In this document: positions 26,167 to 34,261 of the stretch, one piece after another
How the letters are laid out: the number at the start of each line of letters is the position of its first letter
Numbering within the stretch: the stretch's first letter is position 1
Source: Deltaproteobacteria bacterium
GTDB lineage: Bacteria > Desulfobacterota > GWC2-55-46
DNA length: 51,983 nucleotides
Reading direction: 5' to 3'
Assembly: GCA_016234855.1 (NCBI GenBank)
Contig: JACRNO010000063.1
Coordinates: 1 to 51,983 of the forward strand
The notes under the pieces: model-generated
The model's input: the letters and a program-made list of their open reading frames with translations, nothing else
What the model was told of the DNA's origin: nothing
The model's database searches: none
Position numbers and translations under genes: made by a program

Positions 26167-27549
26167 TTGAAACTCCAATTCATCGGCGGCGCGAGCACGG
26201 TTACCGGCTCGTGCTTCTACCTTCAGACAAACAATATGAAGTTCCTCGTCGATTGCGGGATGCATCAGGGTAACGGCGCCGACGAAATGAACAGGCGGCC
26301 GCTGGCCGTGCCTCTCGAAGAGATCGAGTTCATCCTCGTCACGCACGCGCACATGGACCACTCGGGACTCCTGCCGAGGGTCGTCAGGGACGGCTTCAAG
26401 GGGCGCATCATCACCACGCAGGCCACGCGAGATCTCCTCGAACCGATGCTCTACGACTCGGCCGCGATCCAGGAGTCCGACGCGGCGTGGGAGACGAAAA
26501 AGGGCATGCGCCTGGGGAAGGAACCGGTCGAGCCGCTCTACACGTCAGAGGACGTGACAAGCATCCTGCCGCGTTTCGACCTCAAGCCCTACAACAAGGT
26601 CTTCCATCTCGGCAACGGGGTGAAATGCAGGTTCATCGACGCCGGGCACATATTGGGATCCGCATCCCTTGAGATATGGTTCCAGGACAGCGCGAAGGAG
26701 AAGAAGATCGTCTTTTCCGGGGATATCGGCAAGAGCGGCAGCCCGATAATCAAAGACCCGTCCACGGCATCTGACGCCGACTACGTGGTCATGGAATCCA
26801 CCTACGGCAACCGCACCCACAGGCCGATTGAAGAATCGATAAACGAGCTTGTGGACGCGATAAAGACGACGTTCAAGCGCGGAGGCAACGTCTATATCCC
26901 GTCGTTCGCCGTGGGGCGCGCGCAGGACCTGCTCTTCATAATAAACGACCTTGTGCGCACCGGCCGCCTGTATAAGATCGACGTCTACCTCGACAGCCCG
27001 CTTGCCGAGGAGGTCACGCGCGTCTACGCCTCGCACCCGGAGTGCTTCGACGCCGAGGCAAAGGAACTCTTCTCCGCGCGCGAGCGCGACTACTCGATGC
27101 GCCTGCACTTCGTGCGCACGGTGGAGGAGTCCATGCGCCTGAACAGCCTGCGCGGCGGCTCGATAATCATAGCTGGAAGCGGGATGTGCGACGGCGGCAG
27201 GATAAAGCATCACCTGAAACACAACATCTGGCGGCACGACTGCGGGGTCATCTTCGTCGGCTATCAGGCCAAACACACCCTCGGCAGGCGCATAGTCGAC
27301 GGCGCGCGCACCGTAAACATCCTTGGCGAAGAGGTCATGGTCAAGGCGGCCATCCACACGATAAACGGCTTTTCCGCGCACGCCGACCGGAACGAACTAC
27401 TCGCGTGGCTCACCGCCATAGACAAGTCCCCGAAGGTCTTCATCGTCCACGGCGAGGACGCGTCCGCAGACGCGCTTAAAGAGCTGATAAAGGCGCGACT
27501 CGGCCTCGACGCGCACAGGCCCAAGGACGACGAGGTGGTGGAGTTGTAG
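26167..27549 (+). CDS. Beta-CASP metallo-beta-lactamase-fold ribonuclease
   Basis: Predicted zinc-dependent RNA nuclease of the bacterial CPSF/YSH1-like group. 460 residues: the MBL part shows THAHMDHSG, GHILGSASLEI and FSGDIG metal motifs; the inserted beta-CASP part follows with VMESTYGNRTH, PSFAVGRAQ and GSGMCDGGR; the C-terminal Zn-binding His lies in INGFSAHADR and the final VHGE segment. The start is TTG at 26167 with GGAGG five bases before. A GGGTGCGG/CCGCACCC hairpin (26085-26113) lies in the upstream region. RNA processing or decay is the family role; the target is unknown. Confidence 0.93.
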   Translation: MKLQFIGGASTVTGSCFYLQTNNMKFLVDCGMHQGNGADEMNRRPLAVPLEEIEFILVTHAHMDHSGLLPRVVRDGFKGRIITTQATRDLLEPMLYDSAAIQESDAAWETKKGMRLGKEPVEPLYTSEDVTSILPRFDLKPYNKVFHLGNGVKCRFIDAGHILGSASLEIWFQDSAKEKKIVFSGDIGKSGSPIIKDPSTASDADYVVMESTYGNRTHRPIEESINELVDAIKTTFKRGGNVYIPSFAVGRAQDLLFIINDLVRTGRLYKIDVYLDSPLAEEVTRVYASHPECFDAEAKELFSARERDYSMRLHFVRTVEESMRLNSLRGGSIIIAGSGMCDGGRIKHHLKHNIWRHDCGVIFVGYQAKHTLGRRIVDGARTVNILGEEVMVKAAIHTINGFSAHADRNELLAWLTAIDKSPKVFIVHGEDASADALKELIKARLGLDAHRPKDDEVVEL

Positions 27550-27653
27550 AAAGACAAGAGATTAGGAAACAGCACAGCCCTCTTTCCCCTTGGGGAGAGC
27601 AGGGGTGAGTGGTATGAGAAATGACATAACAAGACCCCCTCACCTCAATCCTC

Positions 27654-27682
27654 TCGTGCGCTAACGTTGTGTCTTTGGCGCC
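27654..27682 (+). repeat. 20-mer modular mini-element, copy D (one unit plus shortened cap)
   Basis: One 18-base unit TCGTGCGCTAACGTTGTG (27654-27671) and a cap from which nine bases (AGCGCCTTT) are missing (27672-27682). It has the same host context as copy B: CAATCCTC before it, CCCC..GGGG after it. Confidence 0.8.
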
Positions 27683-27704
27683 TCCCCAAAGGGGAGAGGA
27701 AGTT

Positions 27705-27786
27705 TATCGTGGCGTCAGGAGTTTCCTCCTGACGCCGTTACAAAAAAACTAACCCCTCCCGACCTCCCCTTGGATAAAGGGAGGAA
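27705..27786. repeat. Composite repeat, left flank of the small membrane protein gene
   Basis: TATCGTGGCGTCA, a GGAGTTTCCTCC-type hairpin, TGACGCC, then ACTAACCCCTCCC and CCTCCCCTT..AAGGGAGG. The same succession of modules occurs at 28304-28384, so the intervening gene is framed by direct repeats. Confidence 0.75.
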
Positions 27787-27924
27787 AAAAGCCGATACCT
27801 AAATCCAGAAAACACACAGCAGCTTACGCGGATACCCCAACAGGGAAGAAGCATATCTTACGCTCAGACAACACCGCGCCAACGGCACAATTACCTCCCA
27901 ACCTCGCCTGCCCTGCGAGACCGG

Positions 27925-28278
27925 TCAGTCACCAAACTTGTTGTCTAAGATTGCAAAACATTTAAGCGCGCCCTTGAATATCCAGCGTATAACCTCGGTC
28001 AGAATCCTGCCGAGAGGGGCCAGGGCAAGGCTACCCGGAGCAAAGACCAACTTCACATCAAGCACGTATACGAAGAATACGGCGAGAATAATTCCTCCAA
28101 GAATCATCTCGGCCGCCATCTGTAAAAGATGTATCTTAGTTACAACCGGACTCTCATAAGACGATAGACTGAAGGGCTTTTTTTTGACGACTACGGCCTT
28201 ACTATCTCCGTTTACTATCAAATCCAAGATACGCAATATTCTTTTGGTATAAGAAACATTTTCCACAAAGGCTCTCAT
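27925..28278 (-). CDS. Hypothetical small membrane protein
   Basis: A 117-residue protein of no recognised family. One strong hydrophobic segment (about 57-77, AEMILGGIILAVFFVYVLDVKLVF) and a weaker one (about 80-105) suggest one or two membrane helices; the N-terminus is basic. No clear SD precedes the ATG at 28278, which lowers confidence. It lies between two direct copies of a composite repeat and may have moved or been captured with them. Confidence 0.5.
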   Translation of the reverse strand: MRAFVENVSYTKRILRILDLIVNGDSKAVVVKKKPFSLSSYESPVVTKIHLLQMAAEMILGGIILAVFFVYVLDVKLVFAPGSLALAPLGRILTEVIRWIFKGALKCFAILDNKFGD

Positions 28279-28303
28279 AAGACTATCGCGCGGTTCCCTG
28301 CAC

Positions 28304-28384
28304 TATCGTGGCGTCATGAGTTGCCTCCTGACGCCCTTGCAAGCACTAACCCCTCCCAGCCTCCCCTTATATAAGGGGAGGAGA
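28304..28384. repeat. Composite repeat, right flank of the small membrane protein gene
   Basis: Second copy of the 27705-27786 composite, in the same orientation and differing by scattered substitutions. Confidence 0.75.
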
Positions 28385-28400
28385 AAGACACCACCTTCTC

Positions 28401-29609
28401 TCACTTGAACAGCTTCAGCTCTCCCTTGTCATCCGCATCCGCGCCTGAGGCGGGCTTGGTCTGTTTCCCGGGATTGGCGTCCTTGTGCGCGGGTTCGGAC
28501 GCGCCGCCTTTTGAAGCATGGGCGGACTGACCGTGCGAGGCGCGTGACGCGGGAACCTTAGGTTCGGCAAACCGCGCATTCAACTCCTCGGCCATGTCCT
28601 TTAAAACAGGCGCGGCGAGCGGCGCCCTGGCCTGGGCCGTTGCCTCGGCATGGCCCGGGCCGCGGGGCGCGCCCTTGTAGATATACCGCTCGAACATCCG
28701 CTGGTACGGCGTCCAGCCCGTGCCGTCGTCAGGCCCGTCTTCGATAAGCGTCTTTACGGCCGTGACCTTTGCGTCAAGGTCGTCGAGATACGACAGGACT
28801 ATCGCCTCCATCGTCTTAGGCCTCTTTGGCGAGCCAAACTCAAGTTGACCGTGATGGCTGAGGAGCATATGCTTCAGCAGGACAGCCTTGTGAACGGGAA
28901 AACCCTCTATGCTTGCAATCTTCCCATCCACCAGTTCGATGCCTATGGTGATATGACCGAGGAGCCTGCCCGCGTCCGTGTACTCGAATGCGCGCTCGTA
29001 AGAAAGCTCGTCAATCTTGCCGATGTCATGGAGCATTACGCCTGCAACAAGCATGTCCTTGTCGATAAGGGAACCGTAATGTCCAGCGACCTTCTCGGCA
29101 AGCCCGCACAAGGACAATACGTGCTCAAGCAGGCCGCCGAGGTATGGATGGTGCATGGACTTGGCTGCCGGGGCCGTTGAAAAGCGCCCGCGTATCTCGG
29201 CGTCGTTGAATATGGCCTCAAGGAGCGCCTTTATATGGACGTCGCCAATCCCGGCTATGAAGGCGTCAAGCTCGACAAGCATCTCTTCGGGCGGCCTTTT
29301 TGACGCAGGCAGGAAGTCCCGCATCGTATACGCGCCCTCTTTAAGCGCGCTGACGGACGAGACGTTCACCTGCACCCCGCCCTGATAGGCCACCGCGTAA
29401 CCCTTGAGCGAGACCACGTCGTTCTTGTTAAACCCCCTTGAGACGGCCTCTGCATCGTCCCAGACCCGCGCCTCCATCTCTCCGGTCGAGTCCATTATGC
29501 GGATATTCAGATAGGCCTTGCCGGTCTTGCTCACCCCGACGTCCTTTTTGCTGACAAGGTACGTGCCAACGACCTGGTCTTTTTCCCGTATATCTCTTAT
29601 CTTCTTCAA
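28401..29609 (-). CDS. HD-domain 3'-5' exoribonuclease, YhaM-like
   Basis: A 402-residue protein with an N-terminal OB-fold nucleic-acid-binding domain (about 10-95), an HD domain (about 155-290) with the metal motif MLHDIGK and the His residues HHPYLGGLLEHVL and LLSHHGQLEFGSP, then a low-complexity Ala/Lys/Pro-rich tail (about 320-402). This architecture is that of YhaM/CBF1-type exonucleases, which trim RNA or DNA 3' ends. The start is TTG at 29609, overlapping the epimerase stop as TTGA, with AGGGGG upstream. The tail is longer than in Gram-positive YhaM. The exact substrate is not certain. Confidence 0.88.
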   Translation of the reverse strand: MKKIRDIREKDQVVGTYLVSKKDVGVSKTGKAYLNIRIMDSTGEMEARVWDDAEAVSRGFNKNDVVSLKGYAVAYQGGVQVNVSSVSALKEGAYTMRDFLPASKRPPEEMLVELDAFIAGIGDVHIKALLEAIFNDAEIRGRFSTAPAAKSMHHPYLGGLLEHVLSLCGLAEKVAGHYGSLIDKDMLVAGVMLHDIGKIDELSYERAFEYTDAGRLLGHITIGIELVDGKIASIEGFPVHKAVLLKHMLLSHHGQLEFGSPKRPKTMEAIVLSYLDDLDAKVTAVKTLIEDGPDDGTGWTPYQRMFERYIYKGAPRGPGHAEATAQARAPLAAPVLKDMAEELNARFAEPKVPASRASHGQSAHASKGGASEPAHKDANPGKQTKPASGADADDKGELKLFK

Positions 29610-30580
29610 TTGGCCGCCCCCTTGAGCTTACGCCCCTCGCGCTCCAGAAACCATTTGACGTATCTGGCCACGCCCTCGGCAATATCGACCGTAGGCTCGA
29701 AACCGAGGAGCCTGCGCGCTTTGGTCACGTCCGCGTATGTCACGGGCACGTCTCCGGGCGCAACAGGCCCGTAGACGATATCGGCCTTGCGTCCGAGGTT
29801 CTTCTCGATGAGCGCGATAAGCCCGTTGACCTCGATTGTGTGCGAGCCGCCGAGGTTCACTATCTCGAAGCGCGAGGGCGTGTATATGGCGTTGACAAGC
29901 CCGGTGATGATATCACCGACGTATGTAAAGTCGCGCCGCGCCGTGCCGTCGCCGTAGACCTGTATGGAGCGGGCCTCGTGTATCAGGCGCGTGAACTTGG
30001 CCACGGCCATGTCGGGCCTGCCCCTCTCGCCGTAAACGGTAAAGAACCGCAGGCACGTCGTCGGTATCGCGTACAGGTGAGAATATGCGTAACAGTAAAG
30101 CTCGCCCGCGCGCTTAGTGGCCGCGTAAGGCGAGATGGTCGAGGTTATAGGGTCATCCTCCGAGAACGGTATCTTGCTGTTTATGCCGTATACCGACGAG
30201 GACGACGCAAAGACGAAGTTCCTGACCTTCCTCTCTTTGGCGGCATCGAGCAGGTTGAGCGTCCCGCGGCAATTCGTCTCTTCGTAGAGTATCGGGTCTT
30301 CTATCGATGGCCTCACGCCGGCGCGCGCCGCCAAATGACAGATGACGTCCGGGGCCTCTTTCTCGATGATCTCGAAGACTCGCGCCCTGTCGCGGATATC
30401 CGCCTCGTGAAGCGAATAATTCGGGTTAGCAATATACGGCGCAACGTTCTCCCTCTTGAGCAACGGGTCGTAGAAGTCGTTAAAGTCGTCTATGACCGTT
30501 ACCCGTTCCCCGCAATCAAGGAGCGCCGCGACAAGGTGCGAGCCTATGAAACCCGCGCCTCCTGTGACAAGTATCTTCAT
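29606..30580 (-). CDS. NAD-dependent nucleotide-sugar epimerase (UDP-glucuronate 4-epimerase-like)
   Basis: An extended short-chain dehydrogenase/reductase of 324 residues, predicted to epimerise a UDP-sugar for polysaccharide or LPS synthesis. The NAD motif is GGAGFIGSH at residues 7-15, Ser/Tyr/Lys catalytic residues lie in SSSSVYG and YAATKRAGE, and a C-terminal substrate region contains RFFTVYGERGRPDMA. That last segment is typical of UDP-glucuronate/galacturonate epimerases. AGGAG is six bases before the ATG at 30580, which excludes the open frame to 30613. It overlaps the downstream YhaM-like gene by four bases. Confidence 0.9.
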   Translation of the reverse strand: MKILVTGGAGFIGSHLVAALLDCGERVTVIDDFNDFYDPLLKRENVAPYIANPNYSLHEADIRDRARVFEIIEKEAPDVICHLAARAGVRPSIEDPILYEETNCRGTLNLLDAAKERKVRNFVFASSSSVYGINSKIPFSEDDPITSTISPYAATKRAGELYCYAYSHLYAIPTTCLRFFTVYGERGRPDMAVAKFTRLIHEARSIQVYGDGTARRDFTYVGDIITGLVNAIYTPSRFEIVNLGGSHTIEVNGLIALIEKNLGRKADIVYGPVAPGDVPVTYADVTKARRLLGFEPTVDIAEGVARYVKWFLEREGRKLKGAAN

Positions 30581-30728
30581 CTCATTCTCCTGCCCGGCCG
30601 GACATATTCGCAACGCGACCGGAAGATATTATAACGTGTTCATCCTTATGAAACTATCACATAAAAATCCCTTAATCAACAGACACGGCAAGACAAACGG
30701 CAACGGCTTACGCCATAAAACCGCGCCC

Positions 30729-30756
30729 TTGACGCGGGGCGCACAGGTGTTAGAAT
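30729..30756 (+). promoter_or_regulatory. Promoter of archease with leaderless spacing
   Basis: TTGACG at 30729-30734, a 16-bp spacer and TAGAAT at 30751-30756. The ATG follows after six bases (30763), so the transcript would begin at or next to the start codon. No SD is present. Confidence 0.6.
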
Positions 30757-30762
30757 CAAATC

Positions 30763-31191
30763 ATGAGCTACACCTATTTTGAGCACGTCTCGGACGTCTG
30801 CCTGCGCGCCGAAGGCACAACGCTTGCCGGGGCGATTGAGAGCGGGGCCGAGGCCATGTTCAACGTCTCCTTCGACCTGGAAACGATAACCGAGCGCGAG
30901 ACCGTTGCAATCAGGGCAGAGGCGCGCACCCCTGAGTTGCTCTTCGTCGAAGTGCTTAACGAATGCCTCTCGCTGCAGGCAATAGGAGAGCTGGCGCTCA
31001 AACGGCTGCTGACTCAAGAGATAAAAAAACTTGATAAGGGCCTCTCATACACCGGCGTTGCCTATGGAGAGGCCTTTGACAGGGACAAACACACGGTAAG
31101 GACCGAGGTCAAGGGCGCGACCTACTCCGGCCTTACCTACAATAACGGCAAAGGCGGCACGCACGTGCTGACCTGTGTCTTAGACGTGTGA
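30763..31191 (+). CDS. Archease (RtcB activator)
   Basis: A 142-residue protein of the archease family, which speeds guanylylation and turnover of the RtcB RNA ligase. It opens YFEHVSDVCLRAEGTTLAGA (the usual form is a short hydrophobic-H-T/S-A-D-V start) with the metal-binding Asp12, and ends with the VKGATYSGL...VLTCVLDV block that supplies the other acidic ligand. There is no SD, but a promoter is positioned for leaderless translation. rtcB lies 446 bases downstream on the same strand beyond a run of repeats. Confidence 0.88.
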   Translation: MSYTYFEHVSDVCLRAEGTTLAGAIESGAEAMFNVSFDLETITERETVAIRAEARTPELLFVEVLNECLSLQAIGELALKRLLTQEIKKLDKGLSYTGVAYGEAFDRDKHTVRTEVKGATYSGLTYNNGKGGTHVLTCVLDV

Positions 31192-31636
31192 TTCTCCGAA
31201 CTACTTCTCCCCTTGGCAAGGTACCCACGCCAAGGGGCGCGGGTCGGGCTGGGATGAAGGGTATGCCGCGTGAAGCACGAAACCACCCCTCACCTCAATC
31301 CTCCGCAAGGGGAACGAGGGATTTCTCCTCCCCTTATTTAAGGGGCGGGGCCCCCGTTGCGCCCAGCACCACTTCCGGCTCAAACCTTCGTTGCCTTACG
31401 CATGAGACAAAAGTGGTGCTGGGCAATGCAACGGGGAGTGGGGAGGGGTTAATCCTTGCAACACCGGCGATTGCTTGCTACCTCGCGCGTGCCCCAAATT
31501 AACTCCCCCCCACCCCCTCTTTTACAAAGAGGGGGACTTTCGCGCCTCTTGACAACACAGTTCCTCTCCCCAAAGGGGAGAGGAAGTTTAACCCCTTCTC
31601 CCCTTGGGGAGAAGGTTGGGATGAGGGGGATGAGCG
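31192..31636. other. Repeat-filled gap between archease and rtcB
   Basis: No gene. Contains CCACGCC- and CACCTCAATCCTC-type blocks, the large inverted repeat 31352-31436, a CCCCCTCTTTTACAAAGAGGGGG hairpin, and two nested hairpins CCTCTCCCC/GGGGAGAGG (31563-31583) and CCTTCTCCCC/GGGGAGAAGG (31594-31615) directly before rtcB. The GAGGGGGA after them is the likely rtcB ribosome-binding site. Confidence 0.65.
31352..31436. repeat. Large inverted repeat with about 23-bp arms
   Basis: The left arm 31352-31374 reads CCCCGTTGC then GCCCAGCACCACTT. The right arm 31411-31436 is its complement with a three-base insertion. The CCCCGTTGC/GCAACGGGG part also occurs as a simple hairpin at 43258-43289, so an inner element with AGTGGTGCTGGGC ends appears to have entered that hairpin. 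Confidence 0.75.
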
Positions 31637-33097
31637 ATGAAGATTGAAATCAAACAGATAAGGGACTACGTCTGGGAGATCCAGCGGACGCCTGAGATGC
31701 TCGTCCCGGGCATCGTCTACGGAGATACGGACTCCATCGTCACGCTCAAGAAAGAGCTAGCCGCCAAGCACGGCGGCTTCACCCCGGCGCTCGTGCAGGT
31801 GGCCAACGTCGCCACGCTGCCCGGCATAGTCAACGCCTCTCTGGCCATGGCCGACATCCATCCGGGCTACGGGTTCGCCATCGGCGGGGTGGCGGCCTTT
31901 GACATGGATACCGGCGTCGTCAGCGTGGCGGGGGTCGGCTTCGACATAAACTGCGGGGTGCGGATATTAAAAACCCAGCTTGAGCGCAAAGACGTCGAAC
32001 CTGTAAAAGAGCGGCTGGCCGACGCGCTCTTTCGCGGCGTGCCGTCCGGCGTCGGGTCCGAGGGCGAGATAAAGCTGAAAGAAAAAGAGATAGACAAGCT
32101 CCTTGTAAAAGGCGCGGCATTCGTGGTCGAGCAAGGCTACGGTACGCCCGACGACCTCGAATATACGGAAGAGAACGGCGCGATAAAGGGCGCTGACCCG
32201 GCCTGCGTAAGCCCGCGCGCAAAGGAGCGCCAATTCAAGCAGACCGGCACGCTCGGCAGCGGCAACCACTACCTTGAGTGCCAATACATAGAGGAGATAT
32301 ACGACGAGGAGGCGGCAACCGTCTACGGCCTGCACAAGGGCCAGGCGCTCATCGCCATACACTGCGGCTCGCGCGGCCTCGGCCACCAGATAGGCACCGA
32401 TTACCTGAAGACACTTGAAGAGGCCTCGCGCAAATACAACATCCCCATACGCGACAGGGAGCTTGTCTGCGCGCCGATAAAAAGCCCGGAGGGCAAACGG
32501 TATCTCAGCGCTGTCTACGCAGGCATCAACTGCGCCTTCGCCAACAGGCAGGTCATCTCGCACCTTAGCCGCAAGGCCTTTGCCGAGGTCTTCGGGATAA
32601 GCCCGGCCTCGGTCAGGCTCCTCTACGACGTAGGCCACAACACCTGCAAGGCCGAAGAGCATGAGGTGGGCGGCAGGACAAAGACGCTCCTCGTCCACCG
32701 CAAGGGCGCGACGCGCGCGTTCGGCCCGGGCAGAATAGAATGCCCCACGGCCTACCGGGACGTCGGCCACCCGCTCCTCATCGGAGGCACCATGGGCACG
32801 GCCTCTTACATAATGCGCGGCACGGCGCTCGGCATGACCGAGACCTTCGGCAGCACCATACACGGCGCGGGCAGGGCGCTCTCAAGGATGCAGGCGAAGA
32901 AGCAATGGAGCGGCGCCGAGGTAATCAGGGAACTCGGAGAGCGCGGGATAGTGATAAGGTCGCACAGCAAGGCCGGGGTGGCGGAAGAGGCCCCGGGCGC
33001 GTACAAGGACGTTGACAGGGTAGTGGATATCATGCACAACGCGGGGATAAACAGGAAGGTGGCGCGGCTTCGGCCGATGGTGTGCGTCAAGGGATGA
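31637..33097 (+). CDS. rtcB: RNA-splicing/repair ligase RtcB
   Basis: A GTP- and Mn-dependent ligase joining 2',3'-cyclic-phosphate (or 3'-phosphate) and 5'-hydroxyl RNA ends. 486 residues, the normal length. Visible motifs are HPGYGFAIGGVAAF (about 75-88), the metal Cys106 in GFDINCGVR, GSGNHYLE, HCGSRGLGHQ and the HRKGATRAFGPGR region with the guanylylated His. The SD (GAGGGGGA) lies in repeat-derived sequence. It is linked to archease upstream. Its natural substrate in this bacterium (tRNA, rRNA or toxin-cleaved RNA) cannot be read here. Confidence 0.97.
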   Translation: MKIEIKQIRDYVWEIQRTPEMLVPGIVYGDTDSIVTLKKELAAKHGGFTPALVQVANVATLPGIVNASLAMADIHPGYGFAIGGVAAFDMDTGVVSVAGVGFDINCGVRILKTQLERKDVEPVKERLADALFRGVPSGVGSEGEIKLKEKEIDKLLVKGAAFVVEQGYGTPDDLEYTEENGAIKGADPACVSPRAKERQFKQTGTLGSGNHYLECQYIEEIYDEEAATVYGLHKGQALIAIHCGSRGLGHQIGTDYLKTLEEASRKYNIPIRDRELVCAPIKSPEGKRYLSAVYAGINCAFANRQVISHLSRKAFAEVFGISPASVRLLYDVGHNTCKAEEHEVGGRTKTLLVHRKGATRAFGPGRIECPTAYRDVGHPLLIGGTMGTASYIMRGTALGMTETFGSTIHGAGRALSRMQAKKQWSGAEVIRELGERGIVIRSHSKAGVAEEAPGAYKDVDRVVDIMHNAGINRKVARLRPMVCVKG

Positions 33098-33103
33098 TGG
33101 GCC

Positions 33104-33616
33104 TCAACAAAGAGGGGGTCCGGTCAACGCCCCCGTCTTCAATTTATCCATAGGTATCTTGATTTGCGCCGCTTTATATGTTTTGTAAGATATATTTTCG
33201 AGCAGCGGCCTGACTTCATATCGAAGCATCTGTTTGCATTCTTCTTCCATCTCCCTCATAAAGAATAGCCTCATCAATTTATCATTTGCATGTCCTATAG
33301 GCTCCTTACCCGACTCCCATCTGGATATGCTGACCTTATTGACGCTTAACAACCTGGCAAGGTCTACGGCTTTCAGTTGCATCTCCTTTCTCACGAATCG
33401 AATGCCCTCTCCGGTTAACGGAGTTTTTGATTTTACAATTCCCATCGCAATAGCCCTATGAAGGCCCTCTATACTAGGAATCACCGGCATCTTTTCGCCG
33501 CAGGAACACACACGGATTGTAACGCCTGTAAGGACAACGTTGCTTAATCCCGATTCGGTATAATGATAGCTCCCTTTCGTCTGTCTCATCTTTAGACCGC
33601 AATTCGGACAAAACAT
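33104..33616 (-). CDS. MqsA/YgiT-type antitoxin (zinc ribbon plus HTH)
   Basis: A 170-residue protein. The N-terminal zinc-binding part has CPNCG near residue 3 and CSCG about 35 residues later, as in MqsA. The central HTH-XRE domain (about 75-125) includes KAVDLARLLSVNKVSISRWESGKEP. The C-terminal helical region is unassigned. It binds and neutralises its toxin and represses the operon in characterised relatives. GAGAGG is six bases before the ATG at 33616, which lies two bases after the toxin stop, so toxin precedes antitoxin as in mqsRA. Confidence 0.85.
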   Translation of the reverse strand: MFCPNCGLKMRQTKGSYHYTESGLSNVVLTGVTIRVCSCGEKMPVIPSIEGLHRAIAMGIVKSKTPLTGEGIRFVRKEMQLKAVDLARLLSVNKVSISRWESGKEPIGHANDKLMRLFFMREMEEECKQMLRYEVRPLLENISYKTYKAAQIKIPMDKLKTGALTGPPLC

Positions 33617-33618
33617 AA

Positions 33619-33921
33619 TCAACCTCTCATACAAGTTATCAGTATATTCTTATCCGCCTCTAACGCAACGACTATGGCCAATGACGCGCCGTCTATTGTT
33701 TTACCCTCCACCTTATACTTCCATTGATTGACCTTCATATCCAACTCAGGCTCGTCAAAGATTGAACCGGTCTTCAGCAGATATATAACGTCCTGCATCG
33801 AAACCTTCCTCTGCTCCATCCTTTGCCTGAAATGAGCTGTCGTGGCCACTCCGCCGTTGACGAGATTTTTCCGTATAAGCTTTACGGCTTGAGATTTCGC
33901 ATATTTCTTATAAGTTAACAT
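33619..33921 (-). CDS. DUF4258 (MqsR-like) toxin
   Basis: A 100-residue basic protein. The DUF4258 core is visible: HFRQRMEQRKVSMQDVIYLLKTGSI (about 30-54), then YKVEGKTIDGASLAIVVALEADKNILITC. The family shares the RelE/MqsR-like fold and is often paired with MqsA/HTH antitoxins, where it acts as an mRNA-cleaving toxin; the activity here is inferred from pairing. An imperfect palindrome with GGTTAGC and GTTAACTT around ATAAT overlaps the ATG, and TTGACA lies at 33941-33936. Confidence 0.8.
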   Translation of the reverse strand: MLTYKKYAKSQAVKLIRKNLVNGGVATTAHFRQRMEQRKVSMQDVIYLLKTGSIFDEPELDMKVNQWKYKVEGKTIDGASLAIVVALEADKNILITCMRG

Positions 33922-34013
33922 TATGCTAACCTATCTGTCAAGCCCTGAATCTGCGACAAAACAGTTCTGCCGCAGCAATGGAGAAGGTTATCGCCCCGTT
34001 CAGGCAGCGCCCT

Positions 34014-34196
34014 TTAAAAATCCTCTTCCAGGTATATCTCATCCGTCTCTTTCTTCTTTCGTATCTTGAGCGGCGTCGAACAATACGTGCAGAATATCTG
34101 GTCGCCCGGCCTGTCATCCTGAGTGATGGTTATCTCGACGTCGCACATCGGACAATCAATGCTTATCCCGTGCTTCCCGCTGTCCATTGCCGCCAT
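34014..34196 (-). CDS. Small zinc-ribbon protein, LysW-like in form
   Basis: A 60-residue acidic protein. CPMC and CTYC pairs about 20 residues apart form a zinc ribbon, followed by a Lys-rich strand and an acidic end, TDEIYLEEDF. The arrangement recalls LysW-type amino-group carriers, but the characteristic C-terminal Glu-Asp-Trp-Gly-Glu is absent and no lysine/arginine carrier genes are nearby, so that role is unlikely to be exact. GGGGAGG stands seven bases before the ATG at 34196; the frame open to 34223 lacks a better SD. Confidence 0.7.
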   Translation of the reverse strand: MAAMDSGKHGISIDCPMCDVEITITQDDRPGDQIFCTYCSTPLKIRKKKETDEIYLEEDF

Positions 34197-34261
34197 GATA
34201 ATACCTCCCCGTTCGGTTATCAATATCGTTTAAAGCCTTTCCGCATCTAACAACCCGGTTC

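Larger units (their letters stand above)
27550..27924. other. Intergenic with repeats
   Basis: No gene. Holds a CACCTCAATCCTC block with mini-element copy D (27654-27682), a CCCCAAAGGGG hairpin, and the composite repeat at 27705-27786. Confidence 0.6.

Noticed and set aside
26545-27381. 278-codon leftward frame opposite the beta-CASP nuclease
   Set aside because: Fully inside a well-supported nuclease gene and not protein-like.
31967-32863. 298-codon leftward frame opposite rtcB
   Set aside because: Lies wholly within rtcB, has Ala/Val/Arg-biased composition and no family resemblance.
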